DNA of 64,000 nucleotides. Origin: Muscardinus avellanarius (Eukaryota; Chordata; Mammalia; Rodentia; Gliridae). A program made the position numbers and the translations under genes. Shown here one piece after another: positions 31,913 to 45,021 of this stretch. Position 1 is the first letter of the stretch, and every line of letters begins with the position of its first letter. The stretch lies in contig OY726560.1 of assembly GCA_963383645.1 (NCBI GenBank), positions 24,964,300-25,028,299 of the forward strand, in the 5' to 3' direction. Under the pieces are notes generated by a model that was not told the DNA's origin, made no database searches, and worked only from the letters and a program-made list of their open reading frames with translations.

Positions 31913-34103
31913 TAATGTTTCTTTCAGCACTAGAGTGTTGTGGATCCTGACTGTAAAATAAAATAATAAATTATTCTAAATGTGCCTCTGTTTTTAACAC
32001 ATTTTAAGGGAAACGAGTAGCCCCATCATGTTTGTCTTTAATAAATTTTGAATTTCATTACAGAAAATTTAGAAAAGTTCAGAAGATAAAGCTAAGGAAA
32101 AAGGAAGAAAAAAATGATTTCCAGAAAGTATACCATTCAAAAAGTGTACCTGATAATTGGCAAAATATCCTAGGATATTTTTCCTGGGAGCTCATACACA
32201 CAGGTACTATATATGTATATTATATATTATATATATATATATTATATATTAGAATATATTTATATGTATTTATATTATATTTTTCAAGCAAGGAGTCATA
32301 TTGTGTTTGTGCCTCAGAAATCTGCTTTTCCCCCTACCGATATATCTTGAATATTTTTCCATTTCATTAAATGTTGTTTTATAACATGTGTTTCCACTTT
32401 TTAAATGAAAAAAAGTGGTTTCTGCAGCAGAATTTCACGGTCAACTTGTTTAAGTTTATGGCAAAAATACTTTTAATTAAAAGTGTATCAGAGCGACAGT
32501 TGTGAGAAGAAGTAGACTATCGGTGAAAAAAGAGGTAAAATCCCAAGAGCTGGAAACACTCAGACGGAGGACGAACCGGCCAACAAACCAGGGCTCCAAA
32601 CAGTGAGAACACATGAGGGCCCGGTTTTCAGCAAAACTCTTTATTCTGTTTCTTGGAAACATTCTTTGCAACAAGCTTGGTACTCAATAGTTTATGTTCT
32701 GATATGATAGGAAGTTGATTTAATAACCAGGGAGGCTGTAATTTTTGCTCAGCTGGCATAAAAAAGCTGGCCCCGTGGTTTAACAAATGTGTGAATCTGT
32801 TGGCGTTTGTGGAAAAGTAGCGATCAGCTGCTGTTTAAATACTTATAGGGATTACTTGCCATCTCTTGAAATCAGCTAAGTGAAAACACCTTGTAAATTT
32901 ACTCTCTGAACAGCCCTTGCAAGAATTGTTAATTTGGTGATGGGCCAGAAAATGACTGGCAGGAATTTAAATAAAAATGGGAGCCGGCAAATGGACTGTG
33001 TATGTTCAAGGTATCAGTGGGTTTAGGGTATGTGAATAAAGAAACTAAAATCTAGGAAAAAGGAAAATACAACCCTCAAGCCCCACAAAGGTGTGGAAAG
33101 AACTGTGCATCTGGTTAGTATAATTTAGACAAGATGACACCAAATGGGATAGCCAGTCATGTCTCTGGAACACTGTACACATTTGGCAGGGGTCACATGG
33201 TTTTGGGACCGTGACAAATGATGACTTTCAATGAAGAAGAGACAGGATGGTGAAGAGTCTGAAAACCATATTATATTAAGAACATTTGAAGAGCTATGGG
33301 CACTTTGTGGGGGGAAAGGAGGACGTAGACAACTACAGTTATGTGGCTTGCGGCCCCAAGAGGACTGTGAATGTACTTATTCCGTGTTATAACAGATGGC
33401 TCAACAGGAACCTGTGAATGGGAACTTTGCTAACTCAAGTTCCTCATGCTGATCTGGCATTGGCTGGATGATCATTCCAGGGTGTCTGAGGTATGTCTGC
33501 ATTTGTGGCCTGTTCCAAGAGGAGATCTCTACCCTTTCTTCGAACTGAGGTTTGTTTTCCAGGGCTTCAGAGAGGAGGAAATCATTTTTGTGCAAATTAG
33601 AAAAAAGCTCTTTGGGTGAGATAGACAATGATCTGCTAAAAGTTTGAATTCTCATATGCATAGTGTGTTAGTTTTCAGGAGGGACCAGGCAGGGACTCTA
33701 TCTTCCTTTGGCCTTCCTAGGTATAGCTATCTGACACTTGTCACCAATGCAATGAGACAAGAAAAAACAAGAGTCACTCGGATCAGGAGTCACTACTGGA
33801 TCAGGAGTTTTTAAAATACAGGCTGGGCTCTAGCTCTTTCCATTTCCTGGCCTGACATTGGGTGTAGAAACCTTCAGGGCCAAAGAAATGTGAGCCACAG
33901 GTGGAGGAAGTAGATTCTGTCATTGCTATATGAATATAATTACCTACCAGTTGAAAGCACTAGCTTGAGACTCTTCTGTAGGAAATTAGTTTCTAAGGTG
34001 TTGTTAAAACCTGGGGGGCTATTTGTTATACCAGCTAACCTAATGCTTTTAGTTAGGCTGATGGGAAGTGATCCCCTACAGTGTTTTTTCTTTCGTTTGT
34101 TTG
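31913..34103. other. Mostly unique DNA
   Basis: An AT-rich tract with TATA steps lies at 32,206-32,282. The rest is repeat-poor. No gene is recognised. Confidence 0.4.
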
Positions 34104-34212
34104 TTTTTTGCAGTCCTAGGGATTGAATCCAGGGGCATTCTACCTCTGAGCTACACTCCCAGCTCTATTTTTTTTATTCTTTATTTTGAAACAGGATCTC
34201 ACTGTGTTGATG
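34104..34212 (-). mobile_element. B1-dID SINE, ID half only
   Basis: tagggattgaatccaggggc, ctgagctacactcccagc and the B1/ID linker up to ctcactgtgttgatgag. The B1 half is missing. Confidence 0.75.
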
Positions 34213-36383
34213 AGTTCTTTCTACAAGGTACAAAGAAGGATAGAGGAAACAGATCAATACTTTGCATAAAAGAACTTACATAGAGTAAGCACAGAGAATA
34301 TGACTCGTCAATTGGGAATAAAGAACTTTATTTTGACTTGACCAAAGGGAAGTGAAGAAGGTGAAACAATAATAATGATAAGTATTAGATAATATATGTC
34401 AAGACAATACTCAGTAATTTATATTCGATGATCTCCACAACTCTGAAGCAAGCGGTAATTTTCCCATGGTAAAGACGAGGAAACAGATTCAGAGAGGTTA
34501 AGTAAGTTGCCCAAGGTCAGGCAGTGGGTATGTGCCTGGGCCAGAATCTGAAGGGCATCTATGTAAAGACACCATTAAATTCTAAGCCTGTGGCTTGGAG
34601 AAGAGAAACCCTTTTACACCCTGGGGTCATCCTAGCTCTAAAGGAGGAACTGCACACAGAGGCCTTTCTGTTTCTCAGCCACATTCGAACTTGATGCCAA
34701 AGCGCATTTATTGCCCAATCTCTTCTGAGGACATAAGATTACTGGCTTTGTTGGTTTTTCTAAAACTTGGCTCCTGCAGAGCCTACCTAAGGTCACAAGA
34801 TGTGCCACTCCAGCTGAAGCCCTGCGATACACTCTGCACAAAATTCATCTGGATTTTCTTCACTGAGTAGAGTATGGCCTTGGGCCAGAGCACTGTGTCT
34901 GATTCACACACAGAATCCAGACTCCTCTGCCCACCCGTTCCCTGGTCCCTGTTTATCTTGAGTCTGTAAGAATGGCTCTCTCTGAGCATTGAATTGCAGT
35001 GAACTTCACCATTCTTCATGCCTTTGATACCGTTAACCTATGATGTATCTTTGCCTTCAAGAGCTTTGACAAAAGGAGACTGTTCTTATCGGCCTTTAGC
35101 TGGTTGTTGATTGAGTCTCAGCTCAGTTCTATAGATTTTGCCACTGTGTTGTTTTGTCTGTGGGTTGTACCAGGCACTGCAGGAATTCTTGTGCAGTTAC
35201 TGCTGAACCCAACTGGTATTTTTCTGGATCTGTTTTTAACTCCTGGCTGAGGCATAGGGACCTCTGTTATTAAATAATCTTCTTAAAATTTTGAGGATGA
35301 AGGCTTTGCAGGATTGTAGAAAACATGCTTCTATAAGGTTTAAATCTATCAACTTGAACATACAATATGATGTTTCTGAGCATCTTTCCAATGATTGAAC
35401 AAATGATCATTACATTTGTTTTGTCTGGAGCTCTCTCCTAGCAGCTAGAGACAACCCCTCCCTATCCCTCTGTAGTGTCCAGTCTAGTTCGGAGACATTT
35501 ATGGAGCAGGGTAGTCAATTAGAGCTCTGCTTCACTCTGCTAGATCTGGTAAATTACCTTGCGGTGACATACAGACTTCTTTGTTCAATATTCTTTTAAA
35601 TCAGTGGTTATTATCTAAGGAATCTTTGTATAATTTCTCAATCTTGATTGCATATTAGTGTTATCTGGAGAATAAATAAAAATCTGAAGGTCAGTGTATG
35701 GTACCCTAGACCTATTCAGTTGGCATCTCTGGAACTGGGATGCAGGCAAGTCTTTTCCCCCAGGCTCTAGTTGCAGTTTCAGTCTTCTTCCCCATCACGT
35801 ATTCTCTGGGCTCTAGGAGGACGTGCATTTCCCAGAGACATCTATCATCAGGAGAGCAGGGTTTCCATTCAGATCTGATAGAAGGCCACGTACTTGGCTT
35901 TCCATGTGCCATGCCAGGTTCAACTCTTTAATTAGGCTTCCCCACCTCTGCTACTGTATCTCAGGGTGATTATAACAGGTTGGCATGACTCGTGTTTGAA
36001 CAAAGCTTTGAATGATGGGGGTTGATCCTCTGACATTTAAGTTAGAAAAAATAAATAAATTTGCCGAGAACAGAATGGAGAAGCTAGCAGAAAACCCGGT
36101 GCGAAGGAGTCTATCTCCAGAAACATCACTTCCTATTTGTTTGTACAGAGCATTTCAGGAAGTATTATGTGTTGGGATGATGAGAGAGGTGTAAAGCAAC
36201 TCTACCTACCACCCACAGGTACAATGCTAATGATACCACGAGAGCCCAGCACCAGCTGAACACTAGGTCCATGAGATGGGTGATTTTCCACTGGGGGAAA
36301 AATATTTTTCCATTCTGGGTATGATGGTGCTAAACCCGACACTGTGATTTAATAGTAGGGCTGGTTTGCTTATACCAGAGTCC
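34213..36383. other. Mostly unique DNA with one MIR
   Basis: The MIR is near 34,430-34,560 (gaggaaacagattcagagag, aagtaagttgcccaaggtca). No gene is recognised. The paired frames at 34,595-35,019 have no motif. Confidence 0.45.
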
Positions 36384-36472
<89 letters not shown>

Positions 36473-36485
36473 TTTCTCTCTTTCT
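36384..36485. repeat. (CTTT)n microsatellite
   Basis: About 21 CTTT units, then a degenerate CT-rich tail. The poly-Lys/Glu-Arg frame on the minus strand is an artefact. Confidence 0.96.
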
Positions 36486-36599
36486 TCTCCCAGGGCTTTT
36501 GAGAAGAAGTCCAGGCTAAGCTGAAGGACAGAAATGGCTGGGCTGGAACTGCAGGGCTCTCACATTTGCTCTCCACTGTTGGCCTGTCCACCTCCGCCT

Positions 36600-36815
36600 G
36601 GGTGGTCCCTGCTAATGTTGCAGGCAGGCAGGAGGTTCCAGCAGGCTCTTAGCCTGTGACGCAACCCTCCTCAACACTGATTGGCCAAGAGCTGGCAGCC
36701 AGCCACTGCTGAGCTTTTTCCCTTCCCAGTGCCTGCACTTTTCTGCCTAAGCTGCTACCTTTACTGAGCTGAATGCAGGCAGAAGTGTTTCATCTTGATT
36801 ATCAAACCCAGGTAG
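36600..36815 (+). promoter_or_regulatory. Candidate promoter / first exon (weak)
   Basis: Relatively GC-rich, repeat-free DNA with an inverted CCAAT box (gattggcc, about 36,679-36,686), a CRE/C/EBP-like tgacgcaa (36,657-36,664) and a good splice-donor match cccag|gtaggg near 36,810-36,815. No ORF or TATA box is evident. This is a suggestion only. Confidence 0.25.
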
Positions 36816-37089
36816 GGGCTGTGGAGTCTCGGCTTTCATGAGGGTTCTTAGTAGAAGATCATGGAGTTTTTTGTTTTTTTTTCTTCTGGTAACCATTGAT
36901 GGATTCAGATATCTCAGAGTTTAGTTATTGCTCTATTTCTACTTTATGCATCTTTAAAAAGCACAGATTTGGATAACTGAAAAGAGGAAACAGGAGACCA
37001 TGTGTCCTGTTTATCCTTTCCATTTTTCCAAAAGAACTTCTAGAGGCCTCAAACATAAAAGCACTACCTCATCTAGAGAGATCCCCAAT

Positions 37090-37214
37090 TGTGTATGGTG
37101 GCACACGCAGGCTTTTAATCCCAGCATCTGAGAGGCTGAGACAAGAAGGATTCCAGGTTCAAAGCCAGTCTCAGCAACTTAATGAGGCTCTTAGCAACCT
37201 AGGGAGATCCTGTT

Positions 37215-37300
<86 letters not shown>

Positions 37301-37358
37301 CAGGGCTGAGAGGGTGTAGCTTAGAGGTAGAATACCCCTGGGTTCAATCCCAGCAACC
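37090..37358 (+). mobile_element. B1-dID SINE with expanded central A/TA tract
   Basis: B1 head gtgtatggtggcacacgcag, linker poly(A) of about 30 (37,223-37,252) running into (TA)n of about 23 units (37,252-37,298), then ID part ggctgagagggtgtagctta and a CA tail. The linker microsatellite expanded after insertion. Confidence 0.87.
37223..37298. repeat. (A)n-(TA)n compound microsatellite
   Basis: It lies inside the SINE linker between B1 and ID halves. Confidence 0.95.

Positions 37359-37399
<41 letters not shown>
37359..37399. repeat. (CA)n microsatellite
   Basis: About 19 CA units at the tail of the preceding SINE. Confidence 0.95.
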
Positions 37400-37489
37400 C
37401 ACCACTGCCTTGGTTTCAGAGACAAACCCAACTTCTCTGTGGGGATGTATAGGCATGAACAAGGGAAAATACTGCTATTTGTGGAGTGT

Positions 37490-37640
37490 TACATATATGT
37501 TCCAGATACTTTGGGCAGCTGGAAGCAGCTAGTCCTCACAGTGGTTCTATAAGGAGGGGTTTGTCAGGACCTTGATCTTACAATTGAGGCAGCCAAGGCT
37601 CTCAGAGGTCAAGCTGTAAGGATGCAAGCTCCAGGCTGAT
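37490..37640. mobile_element. MIR-like fragment
   Basis: tagtcctcacagtggttcta and cttacaattgaggcagccaa match the MIR 3' half pattern. Confidence 0.45.
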
Positions 37641-37762
37641 GGCCCAAAGCTCTTGGGTGCTCAGCTCCAGGCTGAGGGCAAGGTTCACTTGTTCCCCTCA
37701 CCATCACTTGCCTCCTGGGCCTGACAGAGTCGCAAGGCCAGCTCTCCAACTTAAAAGCCATA

Positions 37763-37981
37763 GTAGTTGGGCATGGTGGCGCACCCTTATAGTCCCAGTA
37801 TTTGGGAGGCTGAGACAGCAGGATCGTGGTTAGTGGCCAGCCTCAACTACTTAGTGAAGCCTTTTGCAACTCAGTGACACCCTATTTCAAAAATAAAAGA
37901 ATAAAAAAAAATAGGGCTGGGAGTGTCGCTTGGAGGTAAAATGCCCCTGGGATTCATTTCCATTATCTCAAAGAAAAAAAA
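37763..37981 (+). mobile_element. B1-dID SINE, older
   Basis: gttgggcatggtggcgcacc head, ggctgggagtgtcgcttgga ID part, A-rich tail. Confidence 0.85.
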
Positions 37982-38019
37982 TAGCCATTTTACTACAAGA
38001 AAATGCAATGCAGGCCCCT

Positions 38020-38550
38020 CCCAGTCTCTTCTGCTTGACCCATCTGGGCTCCATTACAACCCTGGTGGGAACATTCTGCCCATAGCCTTTCACTGCCTTG
38101 ATGACCACCCCATTCACATACTGAAGACTGTTTTTTGCTCCCTAACCTTCAAATATTCCCACATCAGCACCTACTTCCCTCACCCCCTACCTCTCCCTGC
38201 ATAACTATTAGATGACTTTGTCCTGATATTTTCCTCTAAAGGCTGCTTTTGCTCAAAAGCAGGTGGACTGAAGTTCTCTTCAGACCCCATTTCTGCATCT
38301 CTTGTTCCATCCCCATCCCTGCTTTCTTAACCTCACCTCAATCCCCATCTCTGCATCACTTAATAAACTTTCCCTGTTTGGATGCTCTGTCTCCGTGCCT
38401 GTATATCCATCGCCCTCTCCTAAACCTGACACTTGAATATAAAGATTGTTTTGAACCAGCAGCACTTTCCATCCATCTTATTTACTACTGTATTTCTAGG
38501 GCCTGGAGTAGAATCTGTTATATAGTAGATGCCCAATAAATATTTTCTAA
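38020..38550 (+). mobile_element. L2-like LINE 3' fragment
   Basis: Pyrimidine-rich blocks (ccttcaaatattcccacatc; tttcactgccttgatgacca) are followed by the L2-type 3' end tttctagggcctggagtaga and gtagatgcccaataaata. Confidence 0.5.
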
Positions 38551-38650
38551 AAACGTGAACACTTTTTTTCAACTTGAATTAGTCCAGCAAGAGTTCCTGA
38601 ACTATGTAAGCTTTGGTCTCCCCTTCCCCTCCGCCCTCCCCTCCCTTCCC

Positions 38651-38713
38651 CTTCCTTCCTTCCTTCCTTCCTTCCTTCCTTCCTTCCTTCCTTCCTTCCT
38701 TCCTTCCTTCCTT
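38651..38713. repeat. (CCTT)n microsatellite
   Basis: About 15 CCTT units after a CCCT-rich lead-in. Confidence 0.96.
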
Positions 38714-39253
38714 CTTGGTTTGTTGTTCAGTTTGGAAGACTCTCCTGTATTTTCTGAATTATACTTTGCAAGGAAGAAGAGACCCCCATTGTCTGGCTCT
38801 AGCTGGTATAGTAGATTCTTAGCCACTTAAGACTTTTCTGCTGCCCCCAAAGAAACCAACCACTAAACAAATGCCTTTGAGGAAAAAAAATACAGTTTGT
38901 GTCTTACCTGATTCAAAAGTCTTGTCTTGACATTCAGAGGCAAACTGGAGAAGTCTGGCATCATCAGATTCAGTGAGCTCTGTTTATTGAAAAACTTATT
39001 TAAAGAGACACTGCTTGCACTGGAAATACTAACAATCGAAGCACATGATATCAGGTTTGGCATGATGCAATATCTTCCTATCATATTTAAAAAATGCAGT
39101 ATATCGTGTATCTCAATGGTCGAGAAATCTGGGATGACAGTGAATATCTAAACTGTATCGGGTTTGGCATAATCAAGCACTAGAATCATGGTGCTCACTT
39201 ATGTGAAAGCAGGCTTACTTTCTGGGAAATGAAAGGTGGAAGAGCAGTTTAAA
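38714..39253. other. Unassigned DNA
   Basis: Nothing recognisable on either strand. Confidence 0.35.
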
Positions 39254-39267
39254 ATATCAGTGTTTTC

Positions 39268-39447
39268 AGCAGGGCGTGGTGGCGCACGCTTGTAATCCCC
39301 GTGCTTGGGAGGCGGAGACAGGAGGATGGCTCAGGTTTGAAGCCAGCCGCTCTGGCTTAAGAGACCCTGTTTCCAAATTTAAAAAAAATATAAAAATAGG
39401 TCTAGGAGTGTGTCCCGGAGGTAGAAGGGTTTCCAGGAACCCCAGTA

Positions 39448-39450
<3 letters not shown>
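39268..39450 (+). mobile_element. B1-dID SINE, young subfamily, with 14-bp TSD
   Basis: Head agcagggcgtggtggcgcac, ID part gtctaggagtgtgtcccgga. The TSD atatcagtgttttc is at 39254-39267 and 39524-39537. The (CA)n tract lies between SINE tail and right TSD, so it grew from the tail after or during insertion. Confidence 0.93.

Positions 39451-39516
<66 letters not shown>
39449..39516. repeat. (CA)n microsatellite within SINE tail
   Basis: About 33 CA units with one TA interruption, inside the SINE's TSDs. Confidence 0.95.
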
Positions 39517-39537
39517 TCTATATATATCAGTGTTTTC

Positions 39538-40995
39538 TATGAAGCAAAATAATTGAACTTTTGGTAGTATTTTTCTTTTGACTGTTCTTATGAAATATGA
39601 AAAAGCTGGTGTGGTAAAGGTACTTTTGCAACTCATTAGGAAGGACTGCTTCATCTAATCCCTTTTTATAGCTGTTTCTTTTAGGAGAAGATTTACAATA
39701 GCATGTAGAAAGACTACAATTTATAAAAAAGTAATAATACTAAGTAAGAGATTGTTTTGTTTCAATCACATGTATAAAAAGATACTTTTAAAAAAATCTC
39801 TGAAGTAGGTATTATTAATCTACTTTAGAGTGAAGACTGAGGATTTGAGATGGTCAAGATTACACATATCATGGAAAAGGGGATGAAGTTTAGGTTTATC
39901 CATGATGATCCTACCTCCTGGTGATGCGATAAGAGCTTTTGATTGCTGTAATTTCCTTCCTAAAGCTATAATTATGCACACAGTAGATATGAATTACATT
40001 TCTCTATTAATTAGTTTGTATATTTACTAAATAAAGTACTTAACTGTTTGTCCTCTGCCTTCTGAGGGAGGCCATTTAAGTGAAGATGCCCTGTTGATAC
40101 ATTCTGGATCCAGGAATGGAAATGTCTTTCCTAATGTAGGCCTTGTACCTAGAGTGGCAAACTACAGTGTTTAAGCCCCACGTGGAAGGATACCTCATTT
40201 ATGACCAGGATGTGACTTGCAAGTGTTCCATGAGATGTGGAAATAACATGGCAGAGAAGAATAGAGAGACCAGGGTGTAACTGCCTGGGTTTGAATTTCA
40301 TTCTTTGTTTACTGGCTCAGAACGTTCCTTCTGCTCACCTTGCCGTAGTTTTCTCATCTATAGAGTGTTGTTAACCTTGTAAGATTACTGTTATGATAAA
40401 ACTGAGAGGATGTTTGAGGTGATTTTTGAGACATAGAGGCATGCACAAAACTTGATAATAATTGTAAAAATGATTTTCCTTTACAGTTACACAAAATGCT
40501 GGTGATTCTATTCCTATAGTAAGTTTAAGTCAACTGGATATTTCTAAGCATTGTTTTCAGCAGGGTTGGAAAACCTAGCCAATGTTTTTTCTTCATTACA
40601 GAGAAAAGATTGAAGAACTGGAGACCAGGGTCTCATACAGAGTTCACACTTCTTTGGCCTGAGTTAAATAAAATACATCCATGCTGTATTACTTTGCAGT
40701 TTGTATTTTTTTTTTTTTGAGTCTGAGCCAGACTTTTATTCTCCCCCAACCAATATCAGTAACACTTGAATTCACCATTTCTTTTCTAGGTTCCCTTTAC
40801 TGCCCTGTCTTATTGTTCCTGTGCCAGCAACAGAACCCATACTCTTATCCGTATGCTAATTCTCAGTGGCTCTGGTGTTGGTTCTTTTCTGGAATTCACC
40901 TTGTTGCCCACTTTACTTGGGATCTGTAATCACTACAGGTCACACAGTAGGAAACTGGCTACTGCACATGACTGAAGTTGCTTTAGTGACTTATT
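39538..40995. other. Mostly unique DNA with MIR pieces
   Basis: MIR-like segments lie near 39,820-39,870 and 40,262-40,400 (gtaactgcctgggtttgaat; gttttctcatctatagag). No gene. Confidence 0.4.
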
Positions 40996-41207
40996 ATTAT
41001 TATTTGCTGTACTGGGGATAGAACCCAGGGGCATTCTACCTCTGAGCTACACCCCCAGACCTAGTTTTTTATTCTTTATTTTGAAGCAGGGTCTCACTGA
41101 ATTGCAAAGGGCCTCACTAAGTAGCTGAGGCTGTCCGTGAACCGCCATCCTCCTGTCTCAGCCTCCCAAATGCTGGGATTACAAGCGTGCACCACTGTGC
41201 CTGGCTT
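40996..41207 (-). mobile_element. B1-dID SINE, older
   Basis: gctgtactggggatagaacc ID part, then the B1 head to accactgtgcctggct. Complete dimer. Confidence 0.87.
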
Positions 41208-42679
41208 GTCACTTAGTTTGATACCTTATGAATGATACTTTGTTTTCTTCACTACTCCATGATGATTTATTTCCTCTCTTCTCAAATTTCTACTCTAGAG
41301 CCTTTTAATGCATTTTTTTGGCCATAATTTTTTGTATGTGCAATGTAATTCCATATATTTTGATCTTCCAAAAACTGAATAATGGAGATTTTTTTGCAGT
41401 TTGTACCCTTGAAGTAATATTTCAAAATTATAAGGTATTTTCTAAAAGTCCTTTATAATTTAGATCTTTTCCAGTGTGTCTAAGACTCTCTTTTTCATTT
41501 GCATTAACATAATTTACTTTCATGTACTTTGTTGACAGATAAATATATGTTGAATAGGGCTATATTCTTATTCCACATATGTCGATTTGTTGTTATTGAT
41601 AATAATCACTGCCATTCATATAAAATGTATGGCTTCCAAGTGATTTGTCTTTCAAACTTCTTATTTTCATTGGACAGACTGGGAAATGACATTAAATGAA
41701 AGATACCAGCTACTGGCAGAGCAGTAACTTCAAGCTGGGTTTCTTACTCCAGGCTATATTCTTTCTCCATCATGCCACAATGCTTTTTTGAGAGAACACA
41801 GGTAAAAATAGGTGAGTCTCACGGAGAACTGTGAGAACAAAACTGTTCACTTGTCTGAGATTTCCTCTCTCATAAAACCTAACGTGTTTTGGGGATCACA
41901 TTGCATGTGGTGTTAGTAGAGATACAGTTATTCTCTTCAAGAGTTATCCTGTCTCTGTAGTCTGAAGATAAGCAGTACCTATTTTTTACCCTTTTCTTTT
42001 GTTTTGATATATTAAGAGATCAGAGAAGTTGCAGTTTGTGACTTCCTGCAATCTTATAACTTTTCAGATCTCGTTTTCCTCATTAAATATAAGGACTGTA
42101 AGGATTTGGAACAACATGTAAACTGCGATGTCATGTGCTATAAGAGTGTCATTTAATACTATTATTGCATCCATGTTGCATGTTATTTATGGGGTCAATT
42201 AATAAGGGTTATAAGATTAACAATTCTTGTGTCAGTAAGAGAACAATTCATTGTATTATTGCACATTCAAACATCATTCCAAAGCTTTTGGTTTTTGATT
42301 TAAAGGCATCAGAGGGGCCCTTCAGTGATCTCTTCAATTAGATAGCTGACTGATAAATTTAAAACTTTCTGCCATATTTTAGTTCAAAAGAAAAAACTAA
42401 GCTAAGAGAAATAGTGAATGATTTGAAATCACAGAAGTTAAGTGACAGAGAAACCATATAGAAACATAATCTGATCCCAACTTGGTGGGTGGCACCATCA
42501 GCAGAAACTGCATGAATCTGAAGATGACACAGGACAAATTGTGTCTCCTGCTCCAGAGGTAACTCAGTTAACATGTATTTTCAGTTGTTTCAAAACTCCC
42601 AGGGTGGGGATTTACAGTGTCCCTCATGAAAAGTTGTTTGGTTAGAGACTCAAGCATCTTTTCTGATTCCCCCCTTTTA
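41208..42679. other. Mostly unique DNA
   Basis: A MIR-like piece lies near 41,655-41,780. Otherwise single-copy-like and AT-rich. Confidence 0.4.
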
Positions 42680-42859
42680 TTAGGTGCTGAAGATGAACCC
42701 AGAGTTGTTGCACCTTTGAGCTACACCCTCAGCGCATTTCACTCTTTATTTCCAAACAGGGTCTTGCTAAGTTGCTGAGGCTGGCCTCTTACCTGTGATC
42801 CTTCTGTCTCAGCCTTCCAAGGATTAGGATTACAGGTGTATGCCCCTGAGCCTGGCTTT
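42680..42859 (-). mobile_element. B1-dID SINE, older
   Basis: ggtgctgaagatgaacccag, gtcttgctaagttgctgagg, ggattacaggtgtatgcccc, then gagcctggct. Confidence 0.82.
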
Positions 42860-44153
42860 TCTGAAATAGTAAGCTATCCATTCTGGCCACTCTTCCTAGC
42901 GGCTGTAAATAATTCCTGATTGCTGCCCAGTGGAAAACTTTGGGTTCCTCTCTCTTCCTCCAGGAAGAGAAGGAATTCTTGATATCAAAAGCTTATCTAA
43001 ACCTAGATACCACCCATTAGGAAAAGGCATAAGCAGTGAGAGTAACTTTCCTCTCATTTTTTTTTTAGGGTGGGAAAGTGGTTCTACATGAAATTTACAA
43101 ACTTAGCATAAACTACAGCTGTGGAGTTATCCATCCATGTTCACCCAAGCATTGACATGGTTGACATAGGTAGATGAGATGTTTGATGCAAATAATGTTA
43201 ATAGTCACCCTCATTCATCATGAATAGTCCTCAGTATTTTAGACAAACATAGAAAACAATGCCAACTGGCTTCTGTTTACCCTGAGGCTGAATTGGTACA
43301 CTTAGTGAAAAGAAAGGTAATTCTTTTAATATCATTCAGGAGCTTGGTCCTGTTTGAGTAAAGCTGTGGGCCACTTTTTTCTTACTGTATTGTCTCGAAT
43401 CTGGGGAGTTCTTCTAGCTGTTTCTCAGCTACTAGCATACTTATCTTTAATAATCTAGATGAACATTCACTCAGGACAAAAGTCCACCGGGACTTAAAAA
43501 TTCTTATAGCTGTATTTAGTAGCTTGTGCCTTTAAAAGGGTTCAAAGCAATAGGGGTAGGATTTACATAGTATTATTGTTATGAAAGGATTCAATGTTTT
43601 AGATTTTTGTATGAAGGGTCTGTCTGTGACAGGTGAATTTCTAGTCAACTGAAAAGGCGATCTTTTAACTCAGGGACTCTGGGAATATCTTAAAGGGTTT
43701 ATTTTCCCCAACAAATCTTTGCAAAGCATGTGAGTCTGCATAGAGGAGAAACATCTCCACAGAAAACACGTTCAAATGACAGGTTTTTATGGTCTAGACA
43801 TTCCAGAATTTCATAAGATTTACAAGGCCCAATAAAATGTGGTAGAAAACCCATAAAACTCCAGTGGCTTGAAATGAAACATTTTCACGAAGTGGAAATC
43901 AACCTGCTTTGATTAAAACAGTTCAAAGGGAAGTAAACCAATGCGATCTAATGAATTTAGTTCACATAGAGCTTTTTCAACATCCTCCACCACCCTTCCA
44001 TTTTCTTCCCAACAGTGAAAGTTTATCAAGATGGCATACAAAGACATCACAATTTATTGACAACCTGTGACCATGCTGAGACTATTGATCCTTAGTAGGT
44101 ATATTGGAAAGGAAAATTGCTACTCTAAAATAGTGTTTTGGTATGTGTGTGTC
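42860..44153. other. Repeat-poor unique DNA
   Basis: About 1.3 kb without recognisable repeat or gene. Confidence 0.4.
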
Positions 44154-44234
44154 TACACACACATACACACAAACACACACATACACAAACACACACATAC
44201 ACAAACACACACATACACATATACACACACATAC
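44154..44234. repeat. CA-rich tandem repeat, period 16
   Basis: The unit acatacacaaacacac recurs about four times with small changes, inside a longer CA-rich tract. Confidence 0.85.
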
Positions 44235-44747
44235 TAACTTTAGGCTTTCACTTAGAAGAGAAACATTATATATATCTCGGTCTATTTTAAAGGACATTTG
44301 TGTCCAACTTTGATGTAATTTCAGTATTGGATCAAAGGTGTGTTTTCAATTGGACTGGATATTTTTGTATTGATTTTTACTGTTCCTATGAATTTAGAAA
44401 CAAGTGCACACAATACAGTTGGTTTCAGCTCTTGGTCAAAGACTTATAAAAAGCTATGCATTTGAGTGGTGGCAGTGGTGGTATCATATAGATCTTTCAA
44501 TCTCTATATGCTGCTGTAGTGATTTTTTTAAAAAAATGTATTTCAATAGAGAAGATCCTCATGGATGAAAAGCTGAAATAAGAGACACCATCAGGAAGTT
44601 TAGGAGATTGAAAAGGAAGCTGTCAGTCCGTTTAGGGTCATCAGGCCCTTAGAATTTGTCCCATATGAATAAAACTTTCAAGAAAATATGGTATACCCAG
44701 AGGCATATTGTTTATGGAAGGAAGATAGTTTCCTTTTTCCTTTTTCC

Positions 44748-44793
44748 TCCTTCCTTCCTTCCTTCCTTCCTTCCTTCCTTCCTTCCTTCCTTC
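44748..44793. repeat. (CCTT)n microsatellite
   Basis: About 11 CCTT units, adjacent to the tail of a minus-strand SINE. Confidence 0.95.
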
Positions 44794-44799
44794 TCCTCT

Positions 44800-45021
44800 T
44801 TTCTTTCTTTTTCTCTGTTATATTGGGGATTGACCCCAGGGTCTCAAATACTAGGCAAGCACTTTACCACTGAGATACACCAGCAGTCCTTTTTAAATAC
44901 CATTTTTTAAATTTTAAGACAGGATCTCACTAAGTTGCCCAGGCTGCCCTTGAACTTTTGATCCTCCTGCCTCAGCCTCCCGAGTACCTGGGATTTCAGG
45001 TGTGTGACCCTGTGTCCAGCT
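44800..45021 (-). mobile_element. Older dimeric ID/B1 SINE
   Basis: ttggggattgaccccagggt, aggcaagcactttaccactg (ID-type tRNA-derived part), cactaagttgcccaggctgc and the B1 head to ctgtgtccagct. The ID part is closer to a standard ID sequence than the dID copies elsewhere in the window. Confidence 0.8.

Noticed and set aside
36370..36591. Lys/Glu/Arg-rich minus-strand frame
   Set aside because: Translation of a (CTTT)n microsatellite.
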